A DNA stretch of 64,000 nucleotides, from NCBI RefSeq assembly GCF_003259365.1, contig NZ_QLLY01000021.1:1-64000 (forward strand). The letters run 5' to 3'. Source of the DNA: Streptomyces sp. PsTaAH-137 (GTDB lineage: Bacteria; Actinomycetota; Actinomycetes; Streptomycetales; Streptomycetaceae). Shown here piece by piece: positions 24,380-33,228 of this stretch. The notes under the pieces were generated by a model, which saw only the letters and a list, made by a program, of their open reading frames with translations, did no database searches and was not told the DNA's origin. The translations under genes were made by a program, and so were the position numbers. Every line of letters begins with the position of its first letter. Positions within the stretch are counted from its first letter, which is position 1.

Positions 24380-24706
24380 ATGACGACCACACACCACCTC
24401 GCCGCCCTCGCCGACGACCACCTGGCCGCCGCCCGCTCGGCCCCGCACGGCCGCAGCGCGGAACTGATCCTGCACGAGGACCAGTTGCGGCAGAGCGTCA
24501 TCGCCCTGGTGGAGGGCAGCGCCCTGGAGGAACACAACGCCCCGCCCGCGGCCGCCCTCCAGATCCTCACCGGCCGCGTCCGCCTCACCGCCGTCTCGGG
24601 CGACGTGGAACTGGGAGCCGGCGACCTGCGCCCGATTCCGCAGGAGCGGCACGGGCTGGTGGCCCTGACCGACGCGGTGGTGCTGCTGACGGCGGTGACG
24701 GCCTGA
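24380..24706 (+). CDS. Small cupin-domain protein
   Basis: The 108-aa protein is a single beta barrel: a strand pair around ALVEGSALEEHNAPPAAALQILTG, then VRLTAVSGDVELGAGDLRPIPQERHG. It has one of the usual metal-binding His residues (EEHN) and a later RHG; metal binding is incomplete, so it may be structural. It follows the LysR gene after 42 bp and could be co-transcribed, perhaps sensing the same ligand. Confidence 0.75.
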   Translation: MTTTHHLAALADDHLAAARSAPHGRSAELILHEDQLRQSVIALVEGSALEEHNAPPAAALQILTGRVRLTAVSGDVELGAGDLRPIPQERHGLVALTDAVVLLTAVTA

Positions 24707-24744
24707 GTCCCTGACCGAAGGCAGCCGGTTCCGGGAGAGCGCGG

Positions 24745-25446
24745 CTAGTCCGGGCAGGTCTCACGCAGTCCGTACGCCACCGGCTGCCACATCCCCTGGT
24801 CCACGCGCCCACTGAGGCGATCCGCCTCCGCACCGGCCAGGATCAGCTGTTCGGTGTCGAGACGAACGGCCGCGATGAACACCTCGCCCACATGACGGCA
24901 GAGAACGGAGCAGTCGTCGAACTCCCCGAGCGGTACGCCCGCGACGGCGGCGAGGTCCTGAAGCGTCCAGCCGATCGGCCCCGCCATGGCCTTGAGCTGC
25001 TGCAACCTGAGAGGGCGGCCATGCAGCATGCAGAGGACCGTGGATGTGGACAGTCCGGTGAACGGCATGGTCAGTGCGGTGAGGCCACGGTTTCGCATGA
25101 GGCCATCGAGCGTCCGCGAGAACCGAGCCGTGGACGCCCCTGTCTCTTCCACTCGTTCCGGACCCGCAAGAGCAGAGACATGGTCCGTCTCGGGCAACGC
25201 GAGCACGAAGTCCCTGAGCGAGGCCAGGGCAGCGTGGTCGCAATGCGTTACGCGATAGCCGAAGCCCCTCATGGCCTCGCTGGACCGGCGCGGTGGCAGC
25301 AGACGGGTGGGAACCTCGTGCCCCGCGACCACGAGCACATCGGCTGTGAGCATGCCGAGATCGGCGGCGAGCACGCACAGGTCGGCCGGGGCAGAGTCGC
25401 GGCCGTCGACCGCCAGCCCCCTCAGAACATCAGCGCGCTCAGCCAT
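24745..25446 (-). CDS. Unrecognised 233-aa protein
   Basis: The protein starts MAERADVLRGLAVDGRDSAP, is mostly alpha/beta, and has a segment (GWTLQDLAAVAGVPLGEFDDC) that could be a helix-turn-helix, followed by CRHVGEVFIAAVRLDTEQLI. A middle stretch (PLRLQQLKAMAGPIG) leads into it. It has no signal peptide. The ATG at 25446 has GGGGAGGGCGGG upstream. Its two neighbours are also accessory-looking genes. I do not assign a function. Confidence 0.65.
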   Translation of the reverse strand: MAERADVLRGLAVDGRDSAPADLCVLAADLGMLTADVLVVAGHEVPTRLLPPRRSSEAMRGFGYRVTHCDHAALASLRDFVLALPETDHVSALAGPERVEETGASTARFSRTLDGLMRNRGLTALTMPFTGLSTSTVLCMLHGRPLRLQQLKAMAGPIGWTLQDLAAVAGVPLGEFDDCSVLCRHVGEVFIAAVRLDTEQLILAGAEADRLSGRVDQGMWQPVAYGLRETCPD

Positions 25447-25537
25447 CCCGCCCTCCCCGAGCGGCACCGTAGCGCGCGTGACCACGGGTCGCGATACTCG
25501 CTCGACCCGGTGCGCCGGGCGCCGCAGGATGGGGCGT

Positions 25538-26080
25538 ATGAGCCTGCCGACCACCGTCACGCACCGGATGGAGTTCCTGCACCACCCCCACCCCGGCTTC
25601 CCGCACCTCACGGCCTGGGGCATCCGGATCGACGGCACCGACCTCCGCGTCCTGGTCGCGGAGGCGACGCGCGCGCTCTGGGGCCAGGAGCTCGACGAGG
25701 ACGACGACACCCCGCAGGAGCGCGAGGAGTTCCTGCTGGGGCAGCACGCCCCGCTGTACCTGGACGGAGACACCGACGGCGCCCGGGCCCGAGCACACTT
25801 CCTGGGCGACGCCCCACCGGAACTCCGCCACAGCGCCACGGGTGCCCTGTGCCTCATGGACTGCCCGTGCGGGGTCCCCGCGTGCCGGCCCCTGCTCGCC
25901 GAGATCCGCACCACCGCGACGGAGGTCGTCTGGTCCGGCTTCCGCCGGCCCGAGCGACCGGAGTGGGGCGAACTCCCCCTGGGCCCCTACGTCTTCCCGC
26001 GCCCGGCCTACGACGAGAGCCTGGCCGCACCGACATTGCTCGACTGCGATCCCTTGGCCCCGCTGCTGGGTGAGGTGTAG
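25538..26080 (+). CDS. Hypothetical protein with Cys cluster
   Basis: The 180-aa protein begins MSLPTTVTHRMEFLHHPHPG and carries a block CLMDCPCGVPACRPL (four Cys in a short span) that could bind zinc or form disulfides. It then runs TATEVVWSGFRRPERPEWGE. A strongly acidic stretch (LDEDDDTPQEREEF) precedes the Cys block. The ATG has AGGATGGGG upstream. Its last 73 bp overlap the tail of the convergent HIT gene. No family is recognised. Confidence 0.65.
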   Translation: MSLPTTVTHRMEFLHHPHPGFPHLTAWGIRIDGTDLRVLVAEATRALWGQELDEDDDTPQEREEFLLGQHAPLYLDGDTDGARARAHFLGDAPPELRHSATGALCLMDCPCGVPACRPLLAEIRTTATEVVWSGFRRPERPEWGELPLGPYVFPRPAYDESLAAPTLLDCDPLAPLLGEV

Positions 26081-26541
26081 CCCGGGACGTCCGAAAGCTC
26101 GGTCCGGAGACGCGCGCACACCTCTTCGACCGCCGCCGCGCTCGGCACCCGGTTGGCTTGCGACATCGCCAGTTGCAGGACCGGCCCGTACGCGTCGTGC
26201 TCGGTCATGTCGTCCCGGCACGCGGGCTGCACCACGAAGTGCAGGTGGCCGGGGACCGCGTCAGCGTGGGACCACAGGCAGACGTAGACCTGTTCCGGGT
26301 TCATCGTGGCGTGCACCGCCGCGCTCGTTCGCTGCAACAGGGGCCCGAGCTCCGCGGATTCATCGGCGGTCAGGCCCGCTGCATGAACGACGTGCCTGAC
26401 CGGCATGACCGCGAGCGTGCCGAGGCCCAGCGGCCCCTTCGAATGCTGCACGACCCACTGTGCCGTCCTCAGAAGCGTTCCACCTGGGACCGGCTCCACG
26501 CCCTCAATGAACCTGCACGCCGCGCACTCCGCGTCTGTCAT
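26008..26541 (-). CDS. HIT-like protein (histidine triad fold)
   Basis: The 177-aa protein has an N-terminal CAACRFIEG (possible zinc CxxC), the fold block GTLAVMPVRHVVHAAGL and a terminal GHLHFVVQP. In canonical HIT proteins this last block is HxHxHxx; here only two His are kept in order, so catalysis on nucleotides is doubtful. The C-terminal 25 residues lie in the overlap with the convergent Cys-cluster gene and look poorly conserved. The ATG at 26541 has a GGGAGGGG site. Confidence 0.78.
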   Translation of the reverse strand: MTDAECAACRFIEGVEPVPGGTLLRTAQWVVQHSKGPLGLGTLAVMPVRHVVHAAGLTADESAELGPLLQRTSAAVHATMNPEQVYVCLWSHADAVPGHLHFVVQPACRDDMTEHDAYGPVLQLAMSQANRVPSAAAVEEVCARLRTELSDVPGYTSPSSGAKGSQSSNVGAARLSS

Positions 26542-26678
26542 CGCTCGCCCCTCCCCACGGCGGCCGGAACCGGGAGCGCCGCTGCCCGAGCCGCTTCGGG
26601 GCGCGGGCTTACGAGACCCTCCCCCGCATGGCGCACGTCACACCCTCGCGACCGCCCCGACCGAGCCGGACAACGACG

Positions 26679-26710
26679 AAGGCCCGGACCGAGTGATCGG
26701 TCCGGGCCTT
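26679..26710 (-). terminator. Terminator downstream of tRNA-Ser(GGA)
   Basis: AAGGCCCGGACCGA (26679-26692) pairs perfectly with TCGGTCCGGGCCTT (26697-26710) around GTGA. It lies 8 bp past the 3' end of the minus-strand tRNA. Confidence 0.85.
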
Positions 26711-26717
26711 CTGCCGG

Positions 26718-26802
26718 CGGAGGATACGAGATTCGAACTCGTGAGGGGTTGCCCCCAACACGCTTTCCAAGCGTGCGCCCTAGGCCTCTAGGCGAATCCT
26801 CC
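26718..26802 (-). tRNA. tRNA-Ser (anticodon GGA)
   Basis: The 85-nt class II tRNA has acceptor stem GGAGGAT/ATCCTCC, anticodon loop TTGGAAA (GGA, reading UCC/UCU), a long variable arm and T-loop TTCGAAT. CCA is not encoded. It marks the right edge of a short accessory stretch. Confidence 0.97.
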
Positions 26803-26875
26803 GCGGCAAACAATACAAGACGTTGAGGAGTGCTCGCGAACTCGTTCCCACCCGGCCGGAGCATGTACTCTTGGC

Positions 26876-26967
26876 GCAGCCCCTCACGTGGCGCTATCTG
26901 ACTGAACTCCCCCAGGGCCGGAAGGCAGCAAGGGTAGGTCGGCTCTGGCGGGTGCGTGGGGGGCGCT
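26876..26967 (+). ncRNA. ffs: Signal recognition particle RNA (4.5S, small bacterial type)
   Basis: The SRP core is unmistakable: CCAGGGCCGGAAGGCAGCAA at 26911-26930 is the helix 8 Ffh-binding site with its GGAA tetraloop. Flanks GCCCCTCACG (26879-26888) and CGTGGGGGGC (26955-26964) pair to close the hairpin. A TACTCT at 26865-26870 is a fitting -10. It lies directly upstream of dnaX, a conserved arrangement. Ends are estimated to within a few bases. Confidence 0.93.
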
Positions 26968-27027
26968 TGCGTTCCCCGGGTCGTGGGGCGGGGCCGGTTG
27001 TCGGTGGGCGCCTATAACCTCGTATGC

Positions 27028-29172
27028 GTGTCGTCTCTCGCGCTGTACCGCCGTTATCGCCCGGAGTCGTTCGCCGAGGTCATCGGGCAGGAGCATGTCA
27101 CCGACCCGTTGCAGCAGGCGCTGCGGAACAACCGGGTCAATCACGCGTACCTGTTCTCAGGTCCGCGTGGCTGTGGCAAGACGACCAGCGCGCGCATCCT
27201 GGCCCGCTGTCTGAACTGCGAGCAGGGCCCGACCCCGACGCCGTGCGGGGAGTGCCAGAGCTGCCAGGACCTCGCGAGGAACGGGCCGGGCTCGATCGAC
27301 GTCATCGAGATCGACGCCGCGTCGCACGGTGGTGTGGACGACGCCCGTGACCTGCGCGAGAAGGCGTTCTTCGGACCGGCGAGCAGCCGCTACAAGATCT
27401 ACATCATCGACGAGGCCCACATGGTCACCTCGGCGGGGTTCAACGCCCTGCTGAAGGTCGTCGAGGAGCCGCCGGAGCACCTCAAGTTCATCTTCGCGAC
27501 GACGGAGCCCGAGAAGGTCATCGGGACGATCCGGTCGCGCACGCACCACTACCCGTTCCGGCTCGTCCCGCCGGGCACCCTGCGCGAGTACCTCGGCGAG
27601 GTGTGCGGCAAGGAGGACATCCCCGTCGCGGACGGTGTGCTTCCGCTCGTCGTGCGGGCCGGTGCGGGCTCCGTGCGTGACTCCATGTCCGTCATGGACC
27701 AGCTCCTCGCCGGCGCCGGCGAGGAAGGTGTGACGTACGCCATGGCGACCGGCCTGCTCGGCTACACGGAGGCGTCGCTGCTCGACTCCGTCGTCGAGGC
27801 CTTCGCCACCGGCGACGGCGCGGCCGCCTTCGAGGTCGTGGACCGGATCATCGAGGGGGGCAACGACCCGCGCCGGTTCGTCTCCGACCTCCTTGAGCGG
27901 CTGCGCGACCTGGTGATCCTTGCCGCGGTGCCGGACGCCGCAGAGAAGGGTCTGATCGACGCCCCGGCCGATGTCGTGGAGCGGATGCAGGCGCAGGCGA
28001 GCACGTTCGGCGCCGCCGAGCTGAGCCGCGCCGCCGACCTGGTCAACGAGGGCCTGACCGAGATGCGCGGGGCCAACGCGCCGCGCCTCCAGCTCGAGCT
28101 GATCTGCGCCCGCGTCCTGCTGCCCGCCGCGTACGACGACGAGCGCTCCGTCATGGCACGCCTCGACCGCATCGAGCGCGGCGGCGTCTTCACCCCGGGC
28201 GGGCAGGGGCCCGGTCCGGCGATGGCGTACGTTCCCGGTCCCGATGCCCACGCCGTGGCTCCCGCGGCGCCGGTCCCGCCCGGCGGTGGCCCGGCGGCGG
28301 CCCGGGCGGCGGCGCGCGGTGAGGCTCCGGCCCCGACGGCTCCGGCTCCGGCACCTGCCCCGGTCCAGGCCCCCGTACAGGCGCAGGCTCCGGCACCGGC
28401 GGCGCCCCCCGCTCCGGCTCCCGTTCCCGAGGCCGCCCAGGCCCCGGGCGCCTGGCCCACCGCGGCGCCCGCCGGAGGAGGCCGCAGGCCCGGTGGCTGG
28501 CCCACCGCGGCGGCCGCCGGCACCGGCCAGCAGCCCGCGCCCGCCCCGTCGGCGGAGCCTGCCGCCCCGGCCCCCGCGCCCATGGCGGCCGCCCCGGCCG
28601 GCGGCCCGGACCCGCGCACTCTCTGGCCGAACATCCTGGAGGCGGTCAAGAACAAGCGCCGCTTCACCTGGATGCTGATCAGCCAGAACGCCCAGGTGAC
28701 GGGCTTCGACGGCACCACGCTCCAGCTCGGGTTCGTGAACGCGGGCGCGCGTGACCGTTTCGCGAGCAGCGGCGGCGAAGAGGTCCTGAAGGCGGCCCTG
28801 TCCGAGCAGTTCCACGTCCAGTGGAAGATCGACGCGGTCGTCGACGCCTCGGGCGGCGGCGCTCCCGCACCCATGGGCGGTGGCGGCTACGGCGGCGGTG
28901 CCGCGGGTGGCGGCTACACGCCTGCCCCGCCGACCCCGCAGCCCGCCGCGCCCCAGCCCGCCGCCGCACCGTCCCCCACCCCGCCCCCGGCTCCGGCCCC
29001 GTCGGCCCCTGCCCCGACGCCGCCCCCGGCACCGGTCCGCCGACCGGTCTCGGTGGAGGACGACACCCCGGAGGACGACGACCCGGACCTCGACGAGAAC
29101 GCCCTCTCGGGCCACGACCTGATCGTCCGCGAACTGGGCGCGACGGTGCTGGACGAATTCACCAACGAGTAG
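27028..29172 (+). CDS. dnaX: DNA polymerase III subunits gamma and tau
   Basis: The 714-aa clamp-loader ATPase starts VSSLALYRRYRPESFAEVIG, has Walker A GPRGCGKT at residues 45-52, a zinc cluster of four Cys (C61, C64 or C73, C76, C79), and Walker B with IIDEAHM. A Pro/Ala-rich linker of about 170 residues (roughly 395-560) precedes a C-terminal tau-like domain (WPNILEAVKNKRRFTWMLIS) and a second Pro/Ala run before an acidic end. I saw no A-AAA-AAG slippery site, so gamma may not be made by frameshift. GTG 27028 lacks a ribosome site, and TATAAC at 27013-27018 lies just upstream, so the message may be leaderless. Confidence 0.96.
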   Translation: MSSLALYRRYRPESFAEVIGQEHVTDPLQQALRNNRVNHAYLFSGPRGCGKTTSARILARCLNCEQGPTPTPCGECQSCQDLARNGPGSIDVIEIDAASHGGVDDARDLREKAFFGPASSRYKIYIIDEAHMVTSAGFNALLKVVEEPPEHLKFIFATTEPEKVIGTIRSRTHHYPFRLVPPGTLREYLGEVCGKEDIPVADGVLPLVVRAGAGSVRDSMSVMDQLLAGAGEEGVTYAMATGLLGYTEASLLDSVVEAFATGDGAAAFEVVDRIIEGGNDPRRFVSDLLERLRDLVILAAVPDAAEKGLIDAPADVVERMQAQASTFGAAELSRAADLVNEGLTEMRGANAPRLQLELICARVLLPAAYDDERSVMARLDRIERGGVFTPGGQGPGPAMAYVPGPDAHAVAPAAPVPPGGGPAAARAAARGEAPAPTAPAPAPAPVQAPVQAQAPAPAAPPAPAPVPEAAQAPGAWPTAAPAGGGRRPGGWPTAAAAGTGQQPAPAPSAEPAAPAPAPMAAAPAGGPDPRTLWPNILEAVKNKRRFTWMLISQNAQVTGFDGTTLQLGFVNAGARDRFASSGGEEVLKAALSEQFHVQWKIDAVVDASGGGAPAPMGGGGYGGGAAGGGYTPAPPTPQPAAPQPAAAPSPTPPPAPAPSAPAPTPPPAPVRRPVSVEDDTPEDDDPDLDENALSGHDLIVRELGATVLDEFTNE

Positions 29173-29202
29173 CCGCCCCCAGAAGCCGCGCAAGCGGCTC
29201 TC

Positions 29203-29345
29203 GGGGGCACGGGAAACGGCGCGAGAAGTCCCCCGGGCGGTCGGCCGACGAACGACCCAGGGGCGCGGGGAACGGCGCGAGCAACCACCCACCGGCGGTC
29301 GGCCGACGAACGACCCAGGGCCGCGGGGAACTGCGCGAGAAGCCC
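29203..29345. repeat. Streptomyces intergenic repeat, array C (3 units)
   Basis: Three diverged units start near 29203, 29260 and 29318 with the core GGGGCGCGGGGAACGGCGCGA; spacers read GGCGGTCGGCCGACGAACGA. It fills half of the 319-bp gap between dnaX and purD. The rest of the gap is GC- and Pro-codon-like sequence without a convincing gene. Confidence 0.85.
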
Positions 29346-29491
29346 CACCACCCGCCGCCCGACGAACAACCCGGCAACCCCCACCACCCGCAGCCGACGC
29401 CCCACCCCCTGGAGAAACCCACAAACCCCGCCCCACCTCACCGTGGGACGCCCCTACAAGATGCCCGCCGCACGCCGGATAGGCTGACGGC

Positions 29492-30751
29492 GTGAAGGTC
29501 CTCGTCATCGGCAGCGGCGCCCGCGAACACGCCCTGTGCCGCTCAATGTCCCTCGACCCCGACGTCTCCGCCCTGCACTGCGCCCCCGGCAACGCAGGCA
29601 TCGCCGAGGTCGCCGAGCTGCACGCGGTCGACGCCCTCGACGGTGCGGCGGTCGCCGCCCTCGCCAAGAACCTGGAGGCCGACCTCGTCGTCGTAGGCCC
29701 CGAAGCCCCCCTGGTGGCAGGCGTCGCGGACGCCGTGCGGGCCGCCGGCATCCCGGTCTTCGGACCGTCCGGCGAGGCCGCCCAGCTGGAAGGCTCCAAG
29801 GCGTTCGCCAAGGACGTCATGGCCGGCGCGGGCGTACCCACGGCCCGCTCGTACGTCTGCACGACCCCGGCCGAGATCGACGAGGCGCTGGACGCGTTCG
29901 GCGCCCCGTACGTCGTGAAGGACGACGGCCTCGCGGCCGGCAAGGGCGTCGTGGTGACCGACGACGTCGACGCGGCGCGCGCCCACGCGAACGCCTGCGA
30001 GCGCGTCGTCATCGAGGAGTTCCTCGACGGCCCCGAGGTCTCGCTCTTCGCGATCACCGACGGCGAGACGGTCGTCCCGCTCCAGCCCGCCCAGGACTTC
30101 AAGCGGGCCCTGGACGGCGACGCGGGCCCGAACACCGGCGGCATGGGCGCGTACTCGCCGCTGCCGTGGGCCGACCCGAAGCTGGTGCAGGAGGTGCTCG
30201 ACACCGTCCTCCAGCCGACCGTGGACGAGATGAAGCGGCGCGGCACGCCCTTCTCCGGCCTGCTCTACGCCGGTCTGGCGATCACGAGCCGGGGCATCCG
30301 CGTCATCGAGTTCAACGCGCGCTTCGGCGACCCGGAGACCCAGGTCGTCCTGGCCCGTCTGACGACCCCGCTGACCGGCGTCCTGCTCGCGGCGGCGAAC
30401 GGCACCCTCGCCGACCTGGAGCCGCTGCGCTGGAGCGACGACGCTGCCGTCACCGTCGTCATCGCCTCGCACAACTACCCCGGCACCCCGCGCACCGGCG
30501 ACCCGATCACCGGGCTCGACGAGGTGGCCGCGCAGGATGCCCCGTCCGCGTACGTCCTGCACGCCGGGACCAAGCGCGACGGCGAGAACGGGCCGGTCCT
30601 GAGCGCGGGCGGCCGTGTGCTCTCCGTCACAGCGACGGGCGGCGATCTCACGCAGGCCCGCGAGCGCGCGTACGCCGCCGTGTCCCGCATCGGCCTCGAC
30701 GGCTCCCAGCACCGCACGGACATCGCCGCGAAGGCGGCGGCCGAGAGCTGA
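29492..30751 (+). CDS. purD: Phosphoribosylamine-glycine ligase
   Basis: The 419-aa ATP-grasp enzyme carries out step 2 of IMP synthesis, joining glycine to phosphoribosylamine. It begins MKVLVIGSGAREHALC (GAREHA is the family signature), has EGSKAFAKDVMAGAGVPT, the ATP-grasp core VVKDDGLAAGKGV, and the metal-binding RVIEFNARFGDPETQ. It is full length. GTG 29492 lacks a ribosome site and a TAGGCT -10 sits six bases before it, so it is probably leaderless. Confidence 0.97.
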   Translation: MKVLVIGSGAREHALCRSMSLDPDVSALHCAPGNAGIAEVAELHAVDALDGAAVAALAKNLEADLVVVGPEAPLVAGVADAVRAAGIPVFGPSGEAAQLEGSKAFAKDVMAGAGVPTARSYVCTTPAEIDEALDAFGAPYVVKDDGLAAGKGVVVTDDVDAARAHANACERVVIEEFLDGPEVSLFAITDGETVVPLQPAQDFKRALDGDAGPNTGGMGAYSPLPWADPKLVQEVLDTVLQPTVDEMKRRGTPFSGLLYAGLAITSRGIRVIEFNARFGDPETQVVLARLTTPLTGVLLAAANGTLADLEPLRWSDDAAVTVVIASHNYPGTPRTGDPITGLDEVAAQDAPSAYVLHAGTKRDGENGPVLSAGGRVLSVTATGGDLTQARERAYAAVSRIGLDGSQHRTDIAAKAAAES

Positions 30752-30775
30752 CCGCGACCACGCGAAGATCGTGCC

Positions 30776-30806
30776 GCCGGGCGGGAGTCACCTTCTCCCG
30801 CCCGGC
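30776..30806 (+). terminator. Terminator after purD
   Basis: GCCGGGCGGGAG (30776-30787) pairs perfectly with CTCCCGCCCGGC (30795-30806) across a 7-nt loop. A short GCCTTC follows. It lies 25 bp after the purD stop in a 309-bp gap that otherwise shows no gene. Confidence 0.8.
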
Positions 30807-31060
30807 GCCTTCATGTCAGCCACCTTTGCCCAAAGCCATTCCATCGGGTGACCGCTCGCCCATCCGGCTGACGATGCGCCGGAGCCCAACTAGGGTGCGG
30901 CGCACGGAGTTCCGGCACCCGTGCGGCCCGGAGAGAACCAGACGGACCACCGGCATTGCGATGTCAGTGACGGGTGCCACAGTGGGGGAGTGAGCAACGC
31001 CACCAGTGTTCTGCCGCGGGCCTCGGCCCCCGGCCGGACAAAAGGCAGAGGCAGCAGGGG

Positions 31061-32995
31061 GTGACATCGGTCGTGTCCGGTATGGGTGCGGAGGTGGGTG
31101 TGCGCGCGGCGCGCTCCCGGGCTCTCGCCGTGCTGCGCATCCGCGGCAGGGCGACGGCGCTCGCCCTGCTGCCCGCGGCCGCCTCCGTGGTGCTGCTCGC
31201 GGGCGGCGCCACCGGGCATCTGACGGGCGGGAGTTGGGACGTCGCCCGGATCGTGGTCTCCGCGGTCGCGGTGGTCGTGCTGCTCGCCGCGGCCTGCGTC
31301 GCGCTCGTTGTCGCGCGGGCCCGCCCGGCGGTCAGCCCGACCGTGCCGATCGCCGAGGACACCGCCCCCGATCTGTACCGCCTGGTGCGCGACCTGGCCG
31401 ACCGGCTCGACGTCCCGGCGCCGTCGGCGATAGCGCTCACCCCGGACTGCGACAGCTGGCTGGAGGACCGCACGCACCCCGCGCACGGCCCGCCCCGCGG
31501 CCGCCGCGAGACACCCGCGGACCCGGCGCAGGGGACCGCTCCCGCCGCCCCTGTCCTGGTGATCGGCTCCCCGTTCCTGTGGTGGATGCGCGTGGGCGAG
31601 CTGCGCGCCGTCCTCGCCCCGGTCGTCGCCGGTACGGGGCCGAGCGCCCACCCCGACATAGCCGCCGCCCGGCGCTTCGTGCGCGGCCTGGACGCCGCCG
31701 TGGCGGTCGCCGCCGCACCGGACCGCGGGCCGCTCGCCCGGAGCGTGCTGAGCGGCGTCGGCTGGGTCGCCCGGCAGATGCTGAGCGGCTGCCGGATCCA
31801 CGCCGCCGAGATGGAGCGCGGGGTCGCCGCGGCCGCCGCCGAGCGTGCACAGGCTGTGGACTACGGCCTGCGGATCGTCGCCCAGGAGCAGGTCGGACTC
31901 GCGTACGCGGGCTGGGACCGGCTCCTCACCCGGGTCGCGCTGCCCGCCTGGCGGATGGGCCGCTGGCCTTCCCGGCTGGACGCGGGCGTCGTCGCCGCGC
32001 TGACGGAGCTCTCCCGCCGCGACCGCCTGGCCGCGCAGAACGGGACCTTCGCGTCCCGGCTCGGCGAGCGCCCCGCCTGCGATCTGCTGGAGGAGCCCGG
32101 CACCGTCGACGAAGCGGCCTCGCTGCTCGCCGCCCGCCTCTTCCACGGCGGGCCCGCCGAATCCGGCCCGGACTGGGCGCCGGTGGACTGGCAGGAGTAC
32201 CCGGACGAGGTCGTGGACCGCAAGTGGCGCACGGACGCGGCCCGTCTGCACCGGGTCCTCGACACCCTCGGCGTGGACAGCCGGACCGCCCCCGCCGCAG
32301 CCCCCGAGGGCCCGACCCTGGCCCGCATCCTCGACCACCTCGCGACGCCCGCGGACCCGAGCGCGATTTCTGCCTGCACGGACACCGACCCCGAGCCCCT
32401 GACCACCGGCCAGGACCTCGAACACGGTCGCAGCGCAGGCCAGGGCCCCGGCCCGACCCCCGGCCCCGACCAGTACCTCGACGAGGATCCCGACCAGGAC
32501 GCAGACCAGGACGCAGACCAGGACCCCGACCGGGACCTCGGTCTCCCCCGGGACCTCGATCTCGACCTGGACCCGGACCTCGACGCCACCCCCCGCCCCG
32601 AGGTGGAGTCCCTCTCGGCGGGCCTCACCGCCGAGCTGGCCCGCGAGGAGCAGGAGCGCCCGGCCCCGCCGGTCGCCGCGGCCGGACAGGGCCCGGACGG
32701 CGCGCTGTGGGACGAGGGCGCCCTGCCGCTCTTCCCGCTCCAGCCCCCGCGCACCGGCCGCGAGCTGCTGGCCGACCACGTCACCGCGATGGTCTGCTGC
32801 GCCGCCGTGGACACCGCCGGCGCGACCCCCGGCCTGGACTGGCTGGACGGCCCGTCGCTGCTCGTCGGCGGCGAGCGGGCGGCCGATCTCGCGCCCCGCG
32901 TGCTGAGCCTGGTGGAGGACGGCGACCCCGAGCCGCTGAAGGGCTGGCTGACCCGCCTCGGTATCCGGCCGGAGAAGCCCGTACGTCTGGTATGA
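31061..32995 (+). CDS. Degenerate M48-like membrane protein (putative inactive peptidase)
   Basis: The 644-aa protein has two transmembrane helices (about residues 31-52 and 61-85) and then a region like M48 metallopeptidases: APDLYRLVRDLADRLDVPAP, VLVIGSPFLWWMRVGELRAVLAP. In active M48 enzymes the next residues are HExxH; here positions 187, 188 and 191 are Pro, Val and Gly, so zinc binding is lost. A long acidic segment (residues about 440-520, with D-Q and D-L repeats) precedes a C-terminal domain. GTG 31061 is chosen with AGAGG upstream. It lies between purD and purC. Function is unknown. Confidence 0.8.
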   Translation: MTSVVSGMGAEVGVRAARSRALAVLRIRGRATALALLPAAASVVLLAGGATGHLTGGSWDVARIVVSAVAVVVLLAAACVALVVARARPAVSPTVPIAEDTAPDLYRLVRDLADRLDVPAPSAIALTPDCDSWLEDRTHPAHGPPRGRRETPADPAQGTAPAAPVLVIGSPFLWWMRVGELRAVLAPVVAGTGPSAHPDIAAARRFVRGLDAAVAVAAAPDRGPLARSVLSGVGWVARQMLSGCRIHAAEMERGVAAAAAERAQAVDYGLRIVAQEQVGLAYAGWDRLLTRVALPAWRMGRWPSRLDAGVVAALTELSRRDRLAAQNGTFASRLGERPACDLLEEPGTVDEAASLLAARLFHGGPAESGPDWAPVDWQEYPDEVVDRKWRTDAARLHRVLDTLGVDSRTAPAAAPEGPTLARILDHLATPADPSAISACTDTDPEPLTTGQDLEHGRSAGQGPGPTPGPDQYLDEDPDQDADQDADQDPDRDLGLPRDLDLDLDPDLDATPRPEVESLSAGLTAELAREEQERPAPPVAAAGQGPDGALWDEGALPLFPLQPPRTGRELLADHVTAMVCCAAVDTAGATPGLDWLDGPSLLVGGERAADLAPRVLSLVEDGDPEPLKGWLTRLGIRPEKPVRLV

Positions 32996-33228
32996 CCGGA
33001 TGCGTGCCGAAGCGCGCCCCGGAGGGAATCGTTCCTGTCCCGTCAATTCACGACGAACGGTGACGGACCGCGTGCGTAATGTGATGTGCTGGGACCGGTC
33101 GCGGACACAACAGGCGGACGTGCCGTACGGCCCTGGAGAAGGACGCGACGAGCGGGCGTGCCAGAGCGGCGCGCCGGGCGGACCCGACATCCGCGCTCGG
33201 CTCGGGGGAGCGAGGGAGGGGAACACAT

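Noticed and set aside
26700..26810. Integration site of an element at tRNA-Ser(GGA).
   Set aside because: No integrase, excisionase or direct repeat of the tRNA 3' end is seen in the window.
28190..28620. Possible programmed frameshift in dnaX making gamma.
   Set aside because: I saw no A-AAA-AAG or similar slippery heptamer with a following hairpin; the linker is simply Pro/Ala-rich.
27157..30246. A 1029-codon minus-strand frame across dnaX and purD.
   Set aside because: It spans two well-supported plus-strand genes and the repeat array between them; no domain is recognisable.
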